Shown one piece after another: positions 13,734-25,790 of a stretch of 64,000 nucleotides of DNA. The translations under genes and the position numbers were made by a program. This DNA is from Lepidonotus clava (taxonomy: Eukaryota; Annelida; Polychaeta; Phyllodocida; Polynoidae), in assembly GCA_936440205.1 (NCBI GenBank), contig OW387146.1, positions 21,266,458 to 21,330,457 on the forward strand, given 5' to 3'. Numbering within the stretch: the first letter of the stretch is position 1; each line of letters starts with the position of its first letter. Under the pieces are notes generated by a model that saw only the letters and a list, made by a program, of their open reading frames with translations, was not told the origin of the DNA and made no database searches.

Positions 13734-14645
13734 AAAGGTTTTATTGGTAATAATCTTCAAGGTTTCCCTTGGTTTTCAGAGTTATTACAGTAACAGTAAA
13801 TATATACATACAATCATTATAATGTTATGATAATCAAGCATTGTATAGAAGACATTAGATATCACCATAATAATGGAGACTCGATAATAATAGTCTATTT
13901 TGACAATTAATGGACAATTTGAAAATATGGTTAATTTACATTTTGCAGCAAGTCAAGGTATTTCGAATACAAATGTTTTACTTTACGGTTAAAAAAGTAT
14001 GCTGTTTCACAGTTCTGAATGTCTCTTTCCAATTTAATCCAGCGTAAATTACTTCTATAGCAGCTATAGTATGGACTGTTTTTGAAATGTGTTCCAATGC
14101 GTGTCGGGACTATAAATGTTTTCTTCTCAGCTGCACGCGTTAAGCAGTTAGGGACAGAAATATTAGCCTCATTTTTGCTATACAAAAACAATAAACATAA
14201 CAATTGAACTATTCGACGTTGCTCCAAACTTACAAGTTTCATTTTACTACGTAATAGTTCTACTGGACCATGTTCGCCTCTATACACTTTTAAGCATATA
14301 CATGATGCATGTTTTGCAAAATTTGCAGCTCTCTTTTTTCGCCCAGTGAGCACGATATTAGTACAAACCCTGCATAACCTAGATGAGGCAAAATTGTCTG
14401 TTTGAAATCATAATTGCTGTTTTCTCGTCTACATAATTTCTTATTTTCGACAACTGAAATATCTTATTGCCCACAATTTGCTTTGTCCTTTTTTAGGACA
14501 TTTTATAATTCAATACTGAATCTAAGATTATTCCCAAGTAGAATTAACTTTTTACAAATTCTATACAAATATTACCAACTTTGAACGGAATTGGGTTAAT
14601 TATGTTCTTTAAGACATTTGATTGGCCAACTACGAGACATTTTGT
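13734..14645 (-). mobile_element. 5'-truncated non-LTR retrotransposon (LINE) tail
   Basis: This insertion is present in copy A and absent from copy B, where ACCTACAATTAAGAATAAGT runs on without a gap near 56280. The minus strand encodes the end of a reverse-transcriptase protein (see 13931-14353) followed by a short 3' untranslated stretch ending near 13734. A short target duplication (about TAAGAAT) is likely. Its size and 5' truncation are typical of target-primed reverse transcription. Confidence 0.75.
13931..14353 (-). pseudogene. C-terminal fragment of LINE reverse transcriptase ORF
   Basis: About 140 residues on the minus strand. It has the pattern found at the C-terminus of many metazoan non-LTR elements: a basic segment with RRIVQLLCLLFL, then VPNCLTRAAEKKTFIVP, an RIGTHFKNSPYY motif, and a tail of short helices (FFNRKVKHLYSKYLDLL). 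The polymerase core and endonuclease are missing upstream, so this is a dead 5'-truncated copy. The clade assignment is uncertain. Confidence 0.7.
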
Positions 14646-14734
14646 AAGAATGAAGTTGTGAATAAAGGAATCCAAATAGTTGTTTGTTTGTAATACTTGC
14701 CATTTTATTGTCTAGTCTGCATAATTGGTCTAGA

Positions 14735-14965
14735 CCCATAAATTTGACAGAGTGACATGGTCATTTCTTAAATTCAACATATGACATTGCCCCTTTTTTA
14801 AGGGACAGCAAAACACAACATGGCCATTTCTTAAATCTGACAGTACAACATAGCAGTTTCTTAAATACAACAGGGATATTTGCATGTAAATAAGACAAAG
14901 ATATGCGACATAGCCATTTCTAAAATTGGACATACATGCGACACCAGGACATTCCCATCCTAACA
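14735..14965. repeat. Dispersed CATGTC repeat, block 3
   Basis: It contains GAGTGACATGGTCATTTCTT, ACATGGCCATTTCTTAAAT and related units. It is matched in copy B at 56370-56600. Confidence 0.65.
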
Positions 14966-14999
14966 GCCCTGGGAAGTAATTATTTAATGCCATTTGAAA

Positions 15000-16597
15000 T
15001 TGTAGTCAGGGTCATACTTTCAACCTGAGATAGTTTTCCCTATATATCCATATGGCTAGAAATCACTGTCACACTTCTGCTGACCTCTTGGAATAGGATC
15101 AAGTACTGTGCAGCTAAGGCGAATCAGTTTCCATGGAAATCAGTGGCGCAGGTTCTAGTTACCCTTTTGATTACGCAATTCTCATCAGTACTCAACAATT
15201 AAGTGAGACCAGGACTTGACAGGATGTCTTGTTTTTCAACCCCATGAACCACTGAAGCTTAAGTTTCAGCAACATAATTGGGAGCCATAAAAGTAACAAG
15301 ATCCACCATATCCAGAACCATAAACCCAGGTCCCCAAGTGGTGACTAAACCCCAGCGATTAGTTTTATGTGGTGACCCAAAGTGTCAAGTCCGTCCCTTC
15401 TTCAGTGACTAGTGCTCTATGGGGGTCTAGTTTCATCTTGGTATAACAACTGGGAAATATCAATCTTATTAAAATGCTTCCTAATTACATTGACTCTACA
15501 GTTTCAAATTTACGATTTGTGAAGCTCAGCGACGAGTGAGCAACTGAAAAACTGTTAGTCATGTGACTTAGACATCAACAACTCAATCAAGAACCATTGT
15601 TACAGAACAGCTACATTACACTCCACCCAACAGAAATACCTATTTCAAGGGAATAGCTTTAATTACTCTTTGTAAGGAAACTAAGGGTGAGGCTTCCTTC
15701 TACTAAGATACCATCACATAAAATTATACAGTCCACCTGCATAAGAAGTGGTGTTGTGCTACACAGCCGAAACACCACCATAAAGCGCATCCAGGTGTGG
15801 ACCAAACAGAAGACAGCAGGATGAAGTCATCCATTGTCACAGAAGCTGTTGTGGGGAGAGGACTACAGCACCAAGTCCACAACATATTACCAAACACTAT
15901 GAATATGAAAAACAAATCTAGTGTCCTACATTTTACAAAATAATTTAATAAGTAATATAGACCTATCTTTGTGCGAATTTGCTGAAACAAAGAATTTGCA
16001 AAATGTCTTCCCATGTTTTAGAATAACTTATGAAGATCACATTAGTTTCTACGTCGATAAGTAATATAACAAGTTATACCTCATTAGAGATTCACATTCC
16101 TGATAATGATTTAAAACAATTGTTAACCCTTTAGACCTCAATCTGGCTGTAGTCACCTAATTTCCCCAATCTATACAATTTTGATAAATTAAGTAGAGAA
16201 CATAGAAATATGTTCCATACATCATCTGAAAACGAATCAAATTCCTTATTAACCAGGGAAATTCGTTTATTTTGTTCTTTTTTGTAAGCTTGTGTAGACA
16301 TTAGAAATTCGACGCCTGCATTAAATTATGGGTATTTTCCCAAAAATTCTGGAACATTTTTGGGAAAAAGAGCAAATCACTTAAGGATTATCTGAGGTCT
16401 AAAAGTGGGCACACACTATGGCCTTACGCCCTGATCCGACTGTCGCAGATCACATACGATCGTACACACACTGATAAGATTGTCGCAGAGCATCAGGAAA
16501 CGTCAGCAAAATATCAAAATTGTTAGATATTCCCGACCGTCTGCGACCGTTGGGTCATAACAAGTCACATAGTCTGCGCCGGCCTTAAAGGGTTAAA
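15000..16597. other. Downstream flank of GPCR A
   Basis: Unique-looking sequence, partly shared with copy B (15000-15300 with 56820-57070, and 15390-15690 with 57478-57770). At 15309-15345 a fragment of a CCCAGGTCCCCAAGTGG MITE end is visible. In copy B a different MITE sits at this spot. No other gene is supported. Confidence 0.5.
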
Positions 16598-17539
16598 TCA
16601 TGGCACAACATCTTCTTCTCTAGAACATGGAGTAGCCTTCATAAGTCTATGAATGTGCTCCCTAAACCTTTTACTCTTCCAAACATATATCAATGGGTTA
16701 ATCCATGTGTTAACCCTCCAAATATAATATGTTATCACGAAGACTAATTCTCTTGTACTACCCTCCAAGATATGGTACATTATTGACTGCACGCCTAGTG
16801 CAAGGTTACATCCAATGTAAACAGTAAGGACATTTCTCATCACCTTGGCAATCTTGAAATCTGACGCATGATAATTGGTTTGAGCAGCAAGTGTTCTTTG
16901 TTGCTGGCAGGCAATCAACCCAATTTTTACATGACAAGCTATTGTTATGGGGATAAGAAGTAAGTAAGGGACTGCAAGAGCTATTTTGTTGGTTGGTCTC
17001 ATTGAAGTATAAGCAATACATACACCTGGAAAAAACCCATTGTGATACAAAACATCATAACCTGTGACAATGTTAAAAACAGCTAATGCAACTGTCAAAG
17101 GGGAAATTATGTAAACTATCAAAGTTGCTCTCCATACTGTCATAATAGACTGGTACTTAAGAGAATACATTATGTATATCAAACGATCAATTGCAATAGC
17201 ACACAGAGCAGTGGCATTTAACAAATGGGAAGTTAAGCTTATGAAGATGTGGATATTACAACAAATAGTCCACACCAATCCTGCTGAAACGTTTGAGGAT
17301 GTAATAATAAATGGTACTACTCCAGCTGAAAGTAGATCTGAGCCTGTGAGCCATGCTATGAAAATATTACTTGGGGTTTCAAGCTTTGCATATTTAAATA
17401 ACAACGCTAATGTCAAACCATTGGTAAGTACCACCAGAAAGGTTTCAATCACATTCCAAGCTACAAACAGTTCTCTGGCATACCTCAGTTCTACTTCACA
17501 AGTCCCAGTGCAATTCCATTTCTCTGGTGTGACATTCAT
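16598..17539 (-). CDS. Rhodopsin-class (class A) G-protein-coupled receptor, paralogue A
   Basis: 313 residues with seven hydrophobic segments, at roughly 26-50, 60-82, 94-117, 136-158, 186-208, 233-256 and 264-287. Class A landmarks seen are N40 (LTNGLTL, TM1), D68 (SDLL, TM2), C93/C94 before TM3 with C174 in loop 2 as a likely disulfide, D118-R119-L120 in place of DRY, P191/P197 in TM5 and N281-P282-L-I-Y285 in TM7. There are N-glycosylation sites at N2 and N9. Oddities: no CWxP motif in TM6 and no clear TM4 tryptophan at the usual place. The third intracellular loop is short, as in many amine, melatonin or orphan receptors; the ligand cannot be named. The coding part is a single exon. A splice-acceptor-like tract (CATTTTCAG on the minus strand near 17625) upstream of the ATG, conserved in the paralogue, suggests a 5' untranslated exon. 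The protein is roughly 90% identical to 58013-58954. Confidence 0.9.
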   Translation of the reverse strand: MNVTPEKWNCTGTCEVELRYARELFVAWNVIETFLVVLTNGLTLALLFKYAKLETPSNIFIAWLTGSDLLSAGVVPFIITSSNVSAGLVWTICCNIHIFISLTSHLLNATALCAIAIDRLIYIMYSLKYQSIMTVWRATLIVYIISPLTVALAVFNIVTGYDVLYHNGFFPGVCIAYTSMRPTNKIALAVPYLLLIPITIACHVKIGLIACQQQRTLAAQTNYHASDFKIAKVMRNVLTVYIGCNLALGVQSIMYHILEGSTRELVFVITYYIWRVNTWINPLIYVWKSKRFREHIHRLMKATPCSREEDVVP

Positions 17540-17639
17540 GATTCCCTGCTCTTTTACACAGCAGATGGTCTTGTTAGTATGTTGACAGGGACCTTTCCTT
17601 TTCTTTCCTCAAGTTGCAACTTCTGAAAATGACAAAGTG

Positions 17640-18800
17640 ACATTAAAAATGAAAGTGTTGGTGATGAAAATTCCTTAAGAGAAACTTACATGTAATCATT
17701 TTTTAAAAATGTTATTCCTTTGAACCCCCTACAATAGTTTTTATTGAACGAATTTCTGTATCTCCCTCAGACTGAAAATTTTCAGGACATTCTTCTTTTT
17801 ATTTTACAATATGTTAGATAGTGGAAATTGAAACAAATAACTATGGTTTTGAGTGACAAATAGGAAATTTGGTTTGTAGAAAATATCTATGAATATATCC
17901 TTTCCCAAGTTATTCTAGTTGACATGAACAAAATTCTCAGGAACTATCATAGAAGGATTGGGATGCATATTGCTTGATTTGGAATAAACCCAATGTCAAA
18001 TCCAAGTTTCCCCCCCCAGTAAAGCCGGGTCCCCCTTTGGGCAATGATGATTCTAGTTGATGGGTAACTAATCTTAACCCTTTCCATCAATGAGGACCAG
18101 GACCACAGACAAACACTAGTTGCCATTGATGCAAAGGGTCAACACAATCACCCAAAACTAAAATTGTCATTGCTCAAGTGGGGACACAGCCAAAGACTGA
18201 CATAGCTATTTCAAGGATCATTACTCCCAATAAGAATCTAAAGTTTTAGTTTATCTGTTGGATGATTAAAAGCTTATTACTCCAAATGGAAATCTAAAGT
18301 TTTAATTTTATCTGTTTACATGACTGCTTACCTGCGGCAAGCGATCTATTACCTATTTTCACAGTGAACGGTCAGCTTAATAGTCTGTCAATGTGTCCTT
18401 AGGAAAATGAACCTAAGATCACAAAAACTATCTAACGATGAATTCTTTGTCGTGAAAATATTGCAAACATTTCATAATTGTGTCAGAAAACTTCACCATT
18501 GAGTCCCATACTCCCAATAATTTTACAAGGGATAAGAAGAACCACCTTGAGACAAATGTACAATAATAATTTGTTGAGATAAATTCAGTGTACATAGCAT
18601 GACAATCACCATAAGAGTCATATAAATTCTCACGGCTATTTTATCAATTCCTGTAACCATTATTTGGAGACCATGGAAATGATGTCTTTGCAAATACAAA
18701 TAAGCAACAAAAATTGAAAAAAAATTGTTGCCACCAATTTATATCACTACGTATAATATCATACTAATTTATATGTGGATCAATATGTATACATGATTGT
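17640..18800. other. Upstream flank of GPCR A
   Basis: Presumed 5' region of the receptor on the minus strand. It aligns with copy B in blocks (17990-18340 with 59150-59450, and 18290-18800 with 60020-60520). No TATA box is convincing. It holds the MITE at 18021-18192. Confidence 0.45.
18021..18192. mobile_element. Short MITE with GTCCCC ends, shared by both copies
   Basis: The left end is AAAGCCGGGTCCCCCTTTGG. The right end, inverted, is GGCTGTGTCCCCACTTGAGC. The inner sequence contains TTTCCATCAATG and its inverse. It is present at the same place in copy B (59192-59345), so it predates the duplication, unlike its relative at 12118-12490. Confidence 0.75.
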
Positions 18801-18822
18801 ATATTATCTTTTGGAAGACCAG

Positions 18823-19540
18823 TGCCACGTCTCATCATCTAACACTCCTAAAGAATGTATTCCATGATGTGTTCTGGTCACTTGCGTCGTCAGCTTGCGT
18901 TGCAAGTGATTAACGCAACTGGGGTTGGAACGCATGGTATATTCGATGATGGGTTATACTTGCATTCATGCAATGGAAGTACAACGCAAGTACAACACAC
19001 TTAAAAGGCTATATTCCACGATGCGTTACGTGAAACTTGCGTTCCTTTAATTACAGAAACGCAAGTATACTTGCGGAAATTTATACACATGTTGATAAAT
19101 TTCTGCAAGTAAACTTGCGTTTCTGTAATTTAAGGAATGCAAGTGGCACCCAATGCATTTGTGGAATATAGCCTTAACACTGAGAGAACAGTGAGGGTTT
19201 AAAAATAGTTCTCACAACAGCGATATCATTAAGGTTTGCACTGTTACAATCCTCGTAACTGTGATGGTTTTGCACAAACTTTAAACACATTTAATTTATT
19301 GAAAATACATTTTAGCCACTTACCTTCTATATATCTTATGAGCTCAGTGGCACAACTATTACTGGGTGAAAACAGAATATTAAAATAATTACCCCAAATG
19401 TCCCCTCAACTCATTTAAAAATGGGCTGTGCCAACCATCGCTGTTAGGAGGAAAGGTGGTTTCTATTGCTGTTCAACAGCAACGGCTCTCGCTGTTTGTG
19501 CCAATTATCCCAACAGCGATACCCGTTATGCGATTGACCA
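18823..19540. mobile_element. Composite insertion in copy A with CAG flanks
   Basis: Copy B reads straight through at GAAGACCAGTGCTC (about 60545), whereas copy A has about 720 extra bp ending CGATTGACCA followed by CAG. The right 360 bp carry the GTTATGCGAT and CAACAGCGA words of the CAG-flanked MITE family (25791-26184, 56591-56782). The left end is diverged. A separate palindromic element is nested inside at 19005-19175. Confidence 0.65.
19005..19175. mobile_element. Nested palindromic foldback element
   Basis: The two arms begin AAGGCTATATTCCAC and end GTGGAATATAGCCTT. They stay complementary for about 75 bp each (for example GAAACGCAAGTATACTTGCG against CGCAAGT...CTTGCGTTTC) around a short loop near 19088. 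An older relative with GTATTCCATGATGYG lies just left (about 18855-19000), and a related AGGCCGTATTCCACATG end occurs near 53710. Confidence 0.8.
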
Positions 19541-19969
19541 CAGGACTCCTTCCATGAAGTTCCTTTTTGAAAAATAAATAGTTGTAGTATTCTCCTCCCA
19601 GGGCAATGCAAATATAAGAATTATAACTTGATACGTAAGTCGTGGAGCTTTACATTCATTGCTTACCATCCTGTACCAATAGCTTTGTTGCTGCACATCT
19701 TACAATTATATTTTCACATACAGCCTTAGAAGGCAACGGGTATGCTTCAAAATGTGACGATGAATATGTTTTGCTAAAGTCCGAAAGGAAAATAAGTAGT
19801 CACATAGGGTCTATATTAAAAAGTCCAGGTTCTTACAGTGCTTTCTATACACACAAACCACATACCAGAGTTGGCATTGTCCCCTACAGGCAGTCCCAAG
19901 CGGTTCTGGCCTCTACAGCACTATGCCTCACCTATACGAGCAGCTCGCCAAATTCTATTCCTATGGGGA

Positions 19970-20190
19970 TCTAGATGGGGGGTCCCCATGTCGCATGTCG
20001 AATTTATGAAAAAGCCATGTCACCTGTCATTATTATTTTGAAATCCTCTGTCCTTGTCACTAGGCTCCTTGTCCCTTGGCGATTTTAAGAAATGACAATG
20101 TCGCAGTGTCGAATTCAAGAATTGCTCCTGTTGCATGTCACTATCCCAAAAAATTGCCTCTGTCACCATGTCGAATTTATGGGTCTAGAC
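19970..20190. repeat. Dispersed CATGTC repeat, block 4
   Basis: Units such as CCCATGTCGCATGTCGAATT and TTTTAAGAAATGACAATGTC. It is the same family as 11790-12015. No counterpart is seen at the matching place in copy B, which jumps from 60990 to 61010. Confidence 0.65.
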
Positions 20191-20319
20191 CAATTCCTAT
20201 GCCACGAGCACGTGACAGAGATTGAAGGGTGTACTTTCTATAACCTTTTAGTTACAATTAATATATGCACTAAACTCTGTTTCATAATGCATACTATGAA
20301 ACATCAGAAATAAAATACT

Positions 20320-22180
20320 GATTCAGCTAGAAGGGACATTATGGCTAATATGGCTGCTTATAATAAGCTTTGATATGGACCGTGAGAAAACAGATAGAAA
20401 CATTAGAATTATATGTTCAATGCTGATGTCACTGCTAATGTGGTGAAAAAGTCAATGAGGTAACGTCCTGTGATTGGTTAATAGAGTCACGTGACATCTG
20501 AGTTAATTAGGTCACCATCATCTCACCCCATCCTCTGTGGCCCGTTGCACAATACAGATCGTAACAATGAAAATCAATTAAACAATGACACCTTTCGTTG
20601 TTACTTTTATTGTAACAACGATCATTTTGTCGCTAAAAAAGAACCTTATTTGGAAATCTCAATGATCTGTAATTTTTGCTGATTTTTTTCTTCTGAGTGA
20701 AGGAGTTAGTACTTGTGTTTTCTAAGTCTATAAGGTGTTGATAAATGAGGATGAATGATTATTTTCTCTCAATTAGGTAATTACCTCCATTTTAGGTGAA
20801 CCAAAATAAGGTATGTTTTTGTGATTTTAGGGTTGGACATTGTGAGCAAAGCTGAAGGGCTTTAACACTCTTCCCTATGGGAAAATGCCATTTTTGCTTT
20901 CCAGTCCTACAGCTGCATATTTAACATCATATTGAAAGTAAACACTTATAACGTTTAGTCTTGGGTAATAGTACTAGGAAAATAAAGTATGACGAGCATT
21001 TGGCTAGTTGGCAAAGTGGACAGGTCTAATAAGGCATAAAACAACTAACAACCAATCAACCAAACAAATTAAAGCTATTTGATATCTGCAATTTCCAAGG
21101 TTTCCATCTAATTATCCCCAGAGCACATCATTATAATGCAGCTACTAGAAGACAATTACTAGGCAGGATATGAGATGTCACAGAAAGGTCTTGTTACAAT
21201 TAATCTTTATGGGCCCAATTTCAGGTGTGAATTTACCTGTCATAAAACTTTAGAGCCCATGTAATTAGGAGAAGAAATACTTAGAGCTAGTGCAAATCTG
21301 TACTGTCCAACAAAAAGATTTAAGATGATAAAGTAATGTAGGATAACATCTATTCATAGGAAAACGTCTTAAAGTTGAAGAGTCAGCCCCAGTGAACCAT
21401 GGCATAAGAAACAGCAAACAATAGCCTAGTTGAAAGTTTCGCTGTGAGCAAATATTTAGCATAAAAATTCCTCCTTCTTGAAATTCTCTTTTTCGAGATA
21501 TCTAGTTATGCAAAGACTAGAAGAACAGGTACACTTTTAACTACTGTCAATTATTTTTGAAGAAATGTCAGGAGAATTTTGTGGTTGCCGTTACATCCTC
21601 TTAAATTCATGAAAATGTGCTTTTCTTTTGAAATGCCGGAGTGATGTTTGGTAAGGTGTTTCACCTGTAGTATTGCAATACATATTTTTTCAGTTTTGAC
21701 TTGCCAAAAATTCATAAAAACTAAAGTTTCTAAAAAGATAAACCTTAATTTTCCACTGACACTAAGTATGAAATATTCCTTCAGATATGTTTGGAATTAT
21801 CATAAAGTGAAAATGTCTCTAAAAACTAGTGGGTGAAAGCAAATCATGCATGGTTCAGACAAGAATGGCACAAGCAAGAATTATAATGAAGAGTCATAGA
21901 AGAGTCTCTCTAAGATGAAGAGACACTCTGATAATAACTCTTTGGACCCCCTTCCACCATTGCTGAGGCTTTGGTAAAATAGAACAACTTCATGAATAAT
22001 GAACATAAACATTCTTGTGATAATATCAATTGAAAGCTTATCACTTTGCTCACCCATCACCGAGGGCTTATTTTATTGGTAATTTTCAGGAGCATTTTGG
22101 AATCTACTGAGGTAATATATGTATGTGTTTATGGGGGTGAAATAGTTTAAAGGTTGAGTAATCTCTAGAAGGTGAGATAC
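20320..22180. other. Duplicated intergenic block, no gene
   Basis: 20700-21640 and 21840-22180 are highly similar to 62410-63260 and 63570-63910. The reading frames here are short and differ between copies, so I see no gene. The conserved stretch may simply reflect recent duplication. Confidence 0.5.
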
Positions 22181-22184
22181 TCTC

Positions 22185-22913
22185 ACATGATGAGTCACAT
22201 CCAGAGGAAGGGTCACATGTATACAGATGACAAGTCACATCCAGACAACAAAGAATAGCAAAAACACATGCCACATCCAGACAACAAGTCACATCAAAAT
22301 AACAAGCCACATCCAGATAATGAGTCACACCAAAATGACGAGTCACATCCAGGCAACGTGTCACATCAAAATGACGAGGCACATCCTGACAACCAATCAA
22401 ATCAAAATTGTGATCTACATCCAGACAATAAGTCACATCAACATACACTGTCACATCAAAGTGATAATGCACATCAAAATGATGATTCACATTCAGACAA
22501 TGAGTCACCTCAAATGATGAGCCACATCAAAATGACGTGTTACATCAAGATCATGAGTCACACCAAAATGACAAGCCACATGCAGACAACTATATAGTTA
22601 CATTAGAATGATGAGTTCCATCTAGATGATGAGTCGCACCCACATAATGATTCACATGCAGATGACGAGTCACATGCAGATGACAAGTCACATGCAGATG
22701 ACGAGTCACATGCAGATGACGAGTCACATGCAGATGACGAGTCAAATTCTGATGACGAGTCACATCCAGATGACGAGTCACATCCAGATGACGAGTCACA
22801 TCCAGATGACGAGTCACATCCAGATGACGAGTCACATCCAGATGAGTCACCTGAAAGTGATGAGTCACCTGAAAGTGATGAGGCCCAGGAATCAGAAAGA
22901 ATAGTCCCTCTGT
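22185..22913 (+). repeat. 18-bp minisatellite (GATGACGAGTCACATCCA)n
   Basis: The left half (22185-22600) is a diverged array of about 18-19 bp units with AGTCACATC cores. The right half (22640-22850) is almost perfect: about five GATGACGAGTCACATGCA units, one AAATTCT variant, then five GATGACGAGTCACATCCA units. From about 22607 to 22913 one frame is open and reads as repeats of DDESHA/DDESHP, then PESDESPESDEAQE and a stop. It has no ATG and no flanking exon, so coding is unproven. The array start is duplicated at 63915-64000. Confidence 0.85.
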
Positions 22914-23649
22914 GATGAAGAGTTAGCTGCAAATTAAAATAATGAATGCAAATTTTCGCTATATGTATGTAACTAATTTGATGATGGTGATGATTATTGG
23001 AGTTTCAGGTCCATCAGCATTTTTTTTAGCTATAATTACTAGGACCAACTCATATGTTTTTTTTTGGCTTGTACAAAGTACTGTGATCGAATCAATGGGG
23101 GTCAGAATGAGGGCAAGCTGAGGTGGTTTAACAGGCAAGTTCAACAATTTAGTGTGATTCACTGTCAAATCAATTGTATATCTAGTGATGAAAAGAACTG
23201 TGATAATTTAACATTGTTCTGCAAAAACAGGAGATCACTTCTTTTTTCTATGGAAAAGGGACCAAAATAAATCTACAAAACTCATAGTAAGGTAGTATTG
23301 TTTGTTTATATATTTTGATTGAATTGTAGACAGCCTCTACCACACTTGGACTACACAGACGTGGGCCACTGGAGAACTCGAGCCACTTGGGCTAAATAAA
23401 ATTGTTATGAAAGGAAAAATAAATATATCACCCTGTAATCTGATAGGTCAGCAGGATTCGTACCTAAATGACTAACTCAGGAATATGGCCTGATTTTTTA
23501 TACAACAACGTAGAAACCTAAAATCCCACACTATACTATGGGTATGAATCTATGTACTGTGTACCAAGTCAAATATCATTTCATATGATGACTGATTCAT
23601 CTTTGAGCATGACACAAGTTTTAAAGACAATGAATAAGTATGAATGTTA

Positions 23650-24049
23650 TGTGATGAATGTGGATTCATCAGGTGTCAAAGCAAGAATGTGAATGTAAAA
23701 TGATGCAGTAGATTTTAAAGTATATTGTTATGTAACGGGAACGAAACCCGAAACCCGAAACCCGGGAAATAATGTAAACCGGAAATTACGTCAGTATTAC
23801 TGCGTGACGTCACTATGACCTCGTGACATGAAATAGCCAATCAGAGCTGACCACTAAGGTATAAAAGGGGCGGTGAGGCCAGAAAATAGAGTTCCTTCAT
23901 AGTACTCCTGGTGTTCACACGTGTCTTCTTCCTCTGATAGCTCCTTAGGAGGACTCCAATCGATAAGATGATCTAATATGGACTAGATAAATAGGAAATA
24001 GACGTAATATTGGTAAAGTTCTAGAAAACTTAGGCTTAAAATAGTACAG

Positions 24050-24089
<40 letters not shown>

Positions 24090-24540
24090 ACCAGATCTTT
24101 CATTCATAATTGAAAAATTGCCAGTCTATAATGCCTGTTTTTAGACCAAGATTTGAAGATGTGCAAGATATGCATCATAGAAATTCCACATTATGGATGA
24201 TTTCAGTATCATAAAACAGTGACTGTTACATGGCCATGAATATTTAAACAGAAGTTAGGGTAAAAACAGGACAGCTGGACCTAGGCATAAATTGGGTGGG
24301 TATGACCGAAACATGGGAATGAGCAGCAGCGGGGCACGAAACACGGACACGAAGGGACAAACCGACATGGGCACAACTATGATGAAGGCATGAGGCAAGA
24401 GACCTTAGACCGGCGGCTGCCACGCTACCACCTTATCTTTAGGATTGCCAACCAAACATCCAGGCATTTAGAGAGGGAATTAGCCTTGCCTTAGCAGCCC
24501 TGACCCAACAACAAGTATTGAGCTCCAGAAACATTAGACC
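23650..24540 (+). mobile_element. Decayed solo LTR, same family as 54694-55683
   Basis: It starts TGTGATGAATGTGGATTCATC, like the end of the LTR at 54694-55683 read on its own strand. Shared parts in order are an AACGAAACCCG array, AAACCGGAA, an AGCCAATCAGAGCTGACC box, TATAAAAGGGGCGGTGAGGC (core promoter), GAGTTC, and CACGTGTCTTCTT. A (TA)n microsatellite lies inside at about 24052-24087. The right end is not clear. This is a fossil LTR with no internal coding region recognised. Confidence 0.6.
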
Positions 24541-25790
24541 CCACGAATAATCCATCCCTCTTAAGTACGCATTGGCAACTGCCCCCCCACCTTTCTTTAT
24601 TCTGACAACTCGAGCCGTTTGGGATCATCCTCTGGGCATCATGAACAATCCGCCCTTGGACACAAGGCATGACTTCGAGAAGCACCCCTGTCTAGTGGTG
24701 TTTCCATCTCCGGGACACGGCCAGGCAATTTCAAAGGAACAAATCCAAAAAGTCAAGAGCATGACCATCGATTCCCACATCCCTTGTTATACTTTTTGCC
24801 ACATCTCTTTATAAATAAGTGTCAACACATAATATACTGTTATGGGTGTTGCACATGCTATAGCATCGAAATGCTTCTGTCCAGTAAAGAGTCTTAAACC
24901 CTTTACAGACAGAATGCAGTTAACTACAATTAACTATATATGCATTTATATAGGTTGAGCTATCCCCACGGTAAATTTAAATATTATATTTTCAACATCT
25001 CTGAAATTACCATATATCTCATGGGAAATAAAAATAAAATGGTTGTTATTTCGTTTGATACATGATTTAAAACGATAGCTGGTATATTAATCAAGGAACT
25101 TGTCATGACCTGTATCCTTTTCAGGTAATTTCTTATTTAATTAGAAGATTAAAACGAATTAAAATAATAATACTAAAAAAAATTGGGGTGGGGGGGTGGG
25201 CCCGGGGGAGGAAAAAAAAAGTTCTTTTGGACAGGATCTATTCCCTGCACATAATTCCATAAATATATCAGATAATTGACAAATACTATTGAAATCAGGG
25301 GCATGAAAAAGATGCTGTTATCCCTGTCTCATACTACTTATAAACCTTTTTTTAGAGTAAAGAGTGCCTTCGGCAGTTAGAGTATGGCATATATATATGG
25401 GGGTGTAGTTGGTGGAATCCCATGTCCCATGTCGATTTTAAGAAACTGCTACGTCCCATGTCACTAAGCAAAAACCCACTCTGTCTCACTCTGTCTGGGC
25501 CATTGTGCAATAGCTAATCAGGTTTAGGACGGACTAGTCCAGGAGGCACATAGAGCATCCTAAACCTAATCACCTTGAGTATCTCATTCCATGCCACAAT
25601 GATCCAGTGGTGAGGGCCCCGGTGCCCACTGGTCACAGTCGCTCTAGGGCTATTTTTAGCCTGAGTGAACTCCCGTCTCCAGGAGTTTGTGGGGCCCCTC
25701 TGACCTCGTGAAATTAATCACAATCATTTGCCTTGTATCTGCCTTAATGGGGACTGGTTAGTTATGCATTGCATTATTTATTAAGACCAG
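24541..25790. other. Intergenic, with one short CATGTC repeat block
   Basis: No gene is recognised. A G-rich tract lies at 25185-25212. A two-to-three-unit CATGTC/TTTAAGAAA block lies at 25410-25490. The sequence around 24590-24800 is slightly GC-richer but shows no known domain. Confidence 0.45.

Larger units (their letters stand above)
11969..22260 (+). repeat. Segmental duplication, copy A
   Basis: This block is colinear, in direct orientation, with 53880-64000. Anchors include TAAGGATCTAGATCCATAAA (12014 and 53924), the receptor genes (16598 and 58013), the block at 20700-21640 (with 62410-63260), and the start of the minisatellite (22185 and 63915). Similarity begins abruptly at about 11969/53880. 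The copies are interrupted by copy-specific insertions described separately. GPCR A is the only gene inside. Copy B runs to the window end, so the true right limit of the duplication is not seen. Confidence 0.93.

Noticed and set aside
15724-16014. Minus-strand 96-codon frame downstream of GPCR A
   Set aside because: Not conserved in copy B, and no domain is visible.
17172-17585. Plus-strand 137-codon frame opposite GPCR A
   Set aside because: Antisense shadow of the receptor, whose landmarks are clear on the minus strand.
22104-22932. Several overlapping frames on both strands over the minisatellite
   Set aside because: An 18-bp unit without stops opens many frames at once. Only the DDESHP frame is kept, as a question.
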